NCBI RefSeq assembly: GCF_000972845.2
Contig: NC_040013.1
Location: forward strand, 186,001-250,000
Reading direction: 5' to 3'
Length of the DNA stretch: 64,000 nucleotides
Origin: Larimichthys crocea
Lineage: Eukaryota > Chordata > Actinopteri > Sciaenidae
The notes under the pieces are model-generated. The model saw only the letters and a list, made by a program, of their open reading frames with translations, was not told the origin of the DNA and ran no database searches. Position 1 is the stretch's first letter, and the number at the start of each line of letters is the position of its first letter. Of this stretch, positions 62,174 through 64,000 are shown one piece after another. A program made the position numbers and the translations under genes.

Positions 62174-64000
62174 AATATCATCACAATTTAGGGCACTTAA
62201 TTCACATGTCATTTAGGCTCCAGTGTGCCAGATTTAGGGAGCTGTATGAACAGAATATAGTAGAAATGGAATATAACATGCATAAGTATGTTTTTTGTCA
62301 CTAGATGCTACAGAATAACCACAATAAACAAACTGATCCTTAAAAAAGTGAAAGTAAATTTTCTGTTTTTGCCACTCACACAACAAACACTGTCCCTGGA
62401 AACAGCTACTGTACATTCCATTTTAACAAGAATGACAGATCACTGTCAACATGAATGGATACCACTCAGACATCTGCCAAAAACAACCTCCCATACGAAA
62501 GAAAATGTCTTATTTTTGTTTGTAACGTTACACTTATGCAACTGGAACAATACAGGCATTTGTTCACAATTCAGGAAACAAAACGGTGAGATTAATATTA
62601 CAATATCACACAAATTACCGTTTGGCCAATAATATGACTCACTCCCCTTTAAGAGCTGTCATAAGGTAACTAGGCTTGTAAAAGGACAAAAGGCGTCCGC
62701 CTTGCCCACAAGCCAGAGGTTTTATCCTCCTTCCTGATGGAAACCAGTCACATTCACTGGTAACAATAGGCCGGGTCACTGGATCTGTGGGATTTCTCTG
62801 AACTTGAAAATTTATTCCTGACATCAGCTTCCTCTGTGACAAATGTTGCACACCTACGAACACAGCTGCAGACCTATGTGCAGCTGTGTTCCATATTTAC
62901 CACAGAATACACGGGAATGACTCCTGTCACTACGTGACCCTGTTCTGTCGATATAGAACGTTGGTTTTCGAAGACATTTTCCTCAATGTCATTTCTGACT
63001 TCATGTCCTCTATGTGTTTCTGTGGGTCTAAAGAGCAGCTGCTTGTAAGAGATGCTGGCTTCTCAGCAACGTGACACACACTCTTTTCATGGTCAGGTGG
63101 CTCCACTGGAAACAGGATCTCAGCCACATAAACCACAAGAGGTTTGAATTGGGACAAGATAGTTGCAAGGGAACAGAAATCAGACAGTGCATCCTGTATT
63201 CTGATACACTGCAAAAAGAGAATGTGCAAGAAAAAAAATGGACCCCTCCCTTTTGCGCCAAAGCCTCTTCCTTTTTAAAATTAGTGAAGCGTTCTCACTC
63301 TCCCCGCGGTGATGCCTTGCCTGCTGAGCCTGGCTAATGTCTGCTGCAGCTGATCGTCTGTCACTCATTGCTACTATCAGGCTGATAGTGTAGACTGAAC
63401 ATGGAGACTGGACCGCTGCTCCGAGAGAGATTATTGACAGGCGACAGCCACATGTTGTGTTTCAACAAAATCCATAGAGGAACAAACTAACAACATTGTC
63501 ATGTTTAATGTTTAATTGATTCATTGGCAAAAAATAAACAGTAAGTTTCCCTCCAGTCACAAGGGTTTGTCTTCCCTCTAGTCACTAAGGGAAAAAGACA
63601 TACTGAGTTTTTGTCCGAAATCACTCACACACACTATATCCACTTTCTACTATTTTAATATGACTGTCTAAATTCATGGTGGGAATTTATGCAGTACATT
63701 TCCTCATAAATTCCAACAAACTTGTAATAAAAGTGTGAAAATTTCAGTTATGTGAAATATAATTCTGTCAGTGATGACACAAAATGATGATTCATCAAGT
63801 GTCTCAAAAATGTCAGCTCATTAATTATCATGTTTATCATCTTCAGGATATTAAATGATCGAAAAGAAGATGGATTTCAAACAAATTGTCACTGCCATTG
63901 CACTACTTTTGTCTTGTATTTATAATTTTTATTTTATTTTATTAATTTCAGGATTTCTGAAAGTTACAGTAGCTTTTTACTTTTTTAACTTTTCACCATT
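62174..64000. other. Downstream end of window, no gene seen
   Basis: Several small ORFs on both strands at 62639-63368 match nothing I know. The end of the window is AT-rich with no identifiable gene. Confidence 0.55.

Overview
The window looks like a piece of a teleost fish genome. The one confident gene is an Islet-1 LIM-homeodomain gene in vertebrate form: six coding exons with GT-AG introns. Around it are long gene-poor flanks, dense (CA)n/(GT)n microsatellites, and repeats of kinds I know from ray-finned fish (an L1/Tx1-type LINE, a tRNA-derived SINE, Tc1 transposase debris, short inverted-repeat elements). Species cannot be fixed from the sequence alone.

Layout. 1-27 kb is a gene-free flank. 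It holds a 5'-truncated L1-type LINE with target-site duplications (452-2743, minus strand), ends of a short inverted-repeat element family (about 5.7-5.9, 14.39 and 20.26 kb), several microsatellites, a Tc1 transposase relic (23.4 kb, minus) and a decayed LINE reverse-transcriptase relic (26.1-26.8 kb, minus). The LINE relic ends at a 10-base assembly gap only about 300 bp before the isl1 start. 27.15-32.40 kb is isl1 on the plus strand, followed by a probable 3' UTR. 33.3-64 kb is a second gene-free flank with probable regulatory islands (for example 47.3-48.0 kb), a 7 x 46 bp perfect minisatellite (56.5 kb), a LINE fragment (61.0-61.2 kb, minus) and a SINE with a perfect 16-bp target duplication (62 kb, minus).

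How it works together. Isl1 is a developmental transcription factor (motor and sensory neurons, endocrine pancreas, heart progenitors). A single such gene in a large non-coding domain fits control by distant enhancers, so the 'empty' DNA is probably partly regulatory. That is inference; I cannot align to other species here.

Most notable points: (1) coding exon 1 as given is shifted relative to exon 2, lacking two bases compared with the family, so neither usual ATG reads into the LIM domains; (2) exon 5 keeps the internal acceptor position that would give an Isl1-beta-like isoform 23 residues shorter; (3) exon 4 has a CAGCAG tandem acceptor; (4) the exon 3 acceptor is preceded by (TG)n rather than a normal polypyrimidine tract. 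I found no convincing undescribed multi-gene system; nearly all other open reading frames look like chance or transposon debris.
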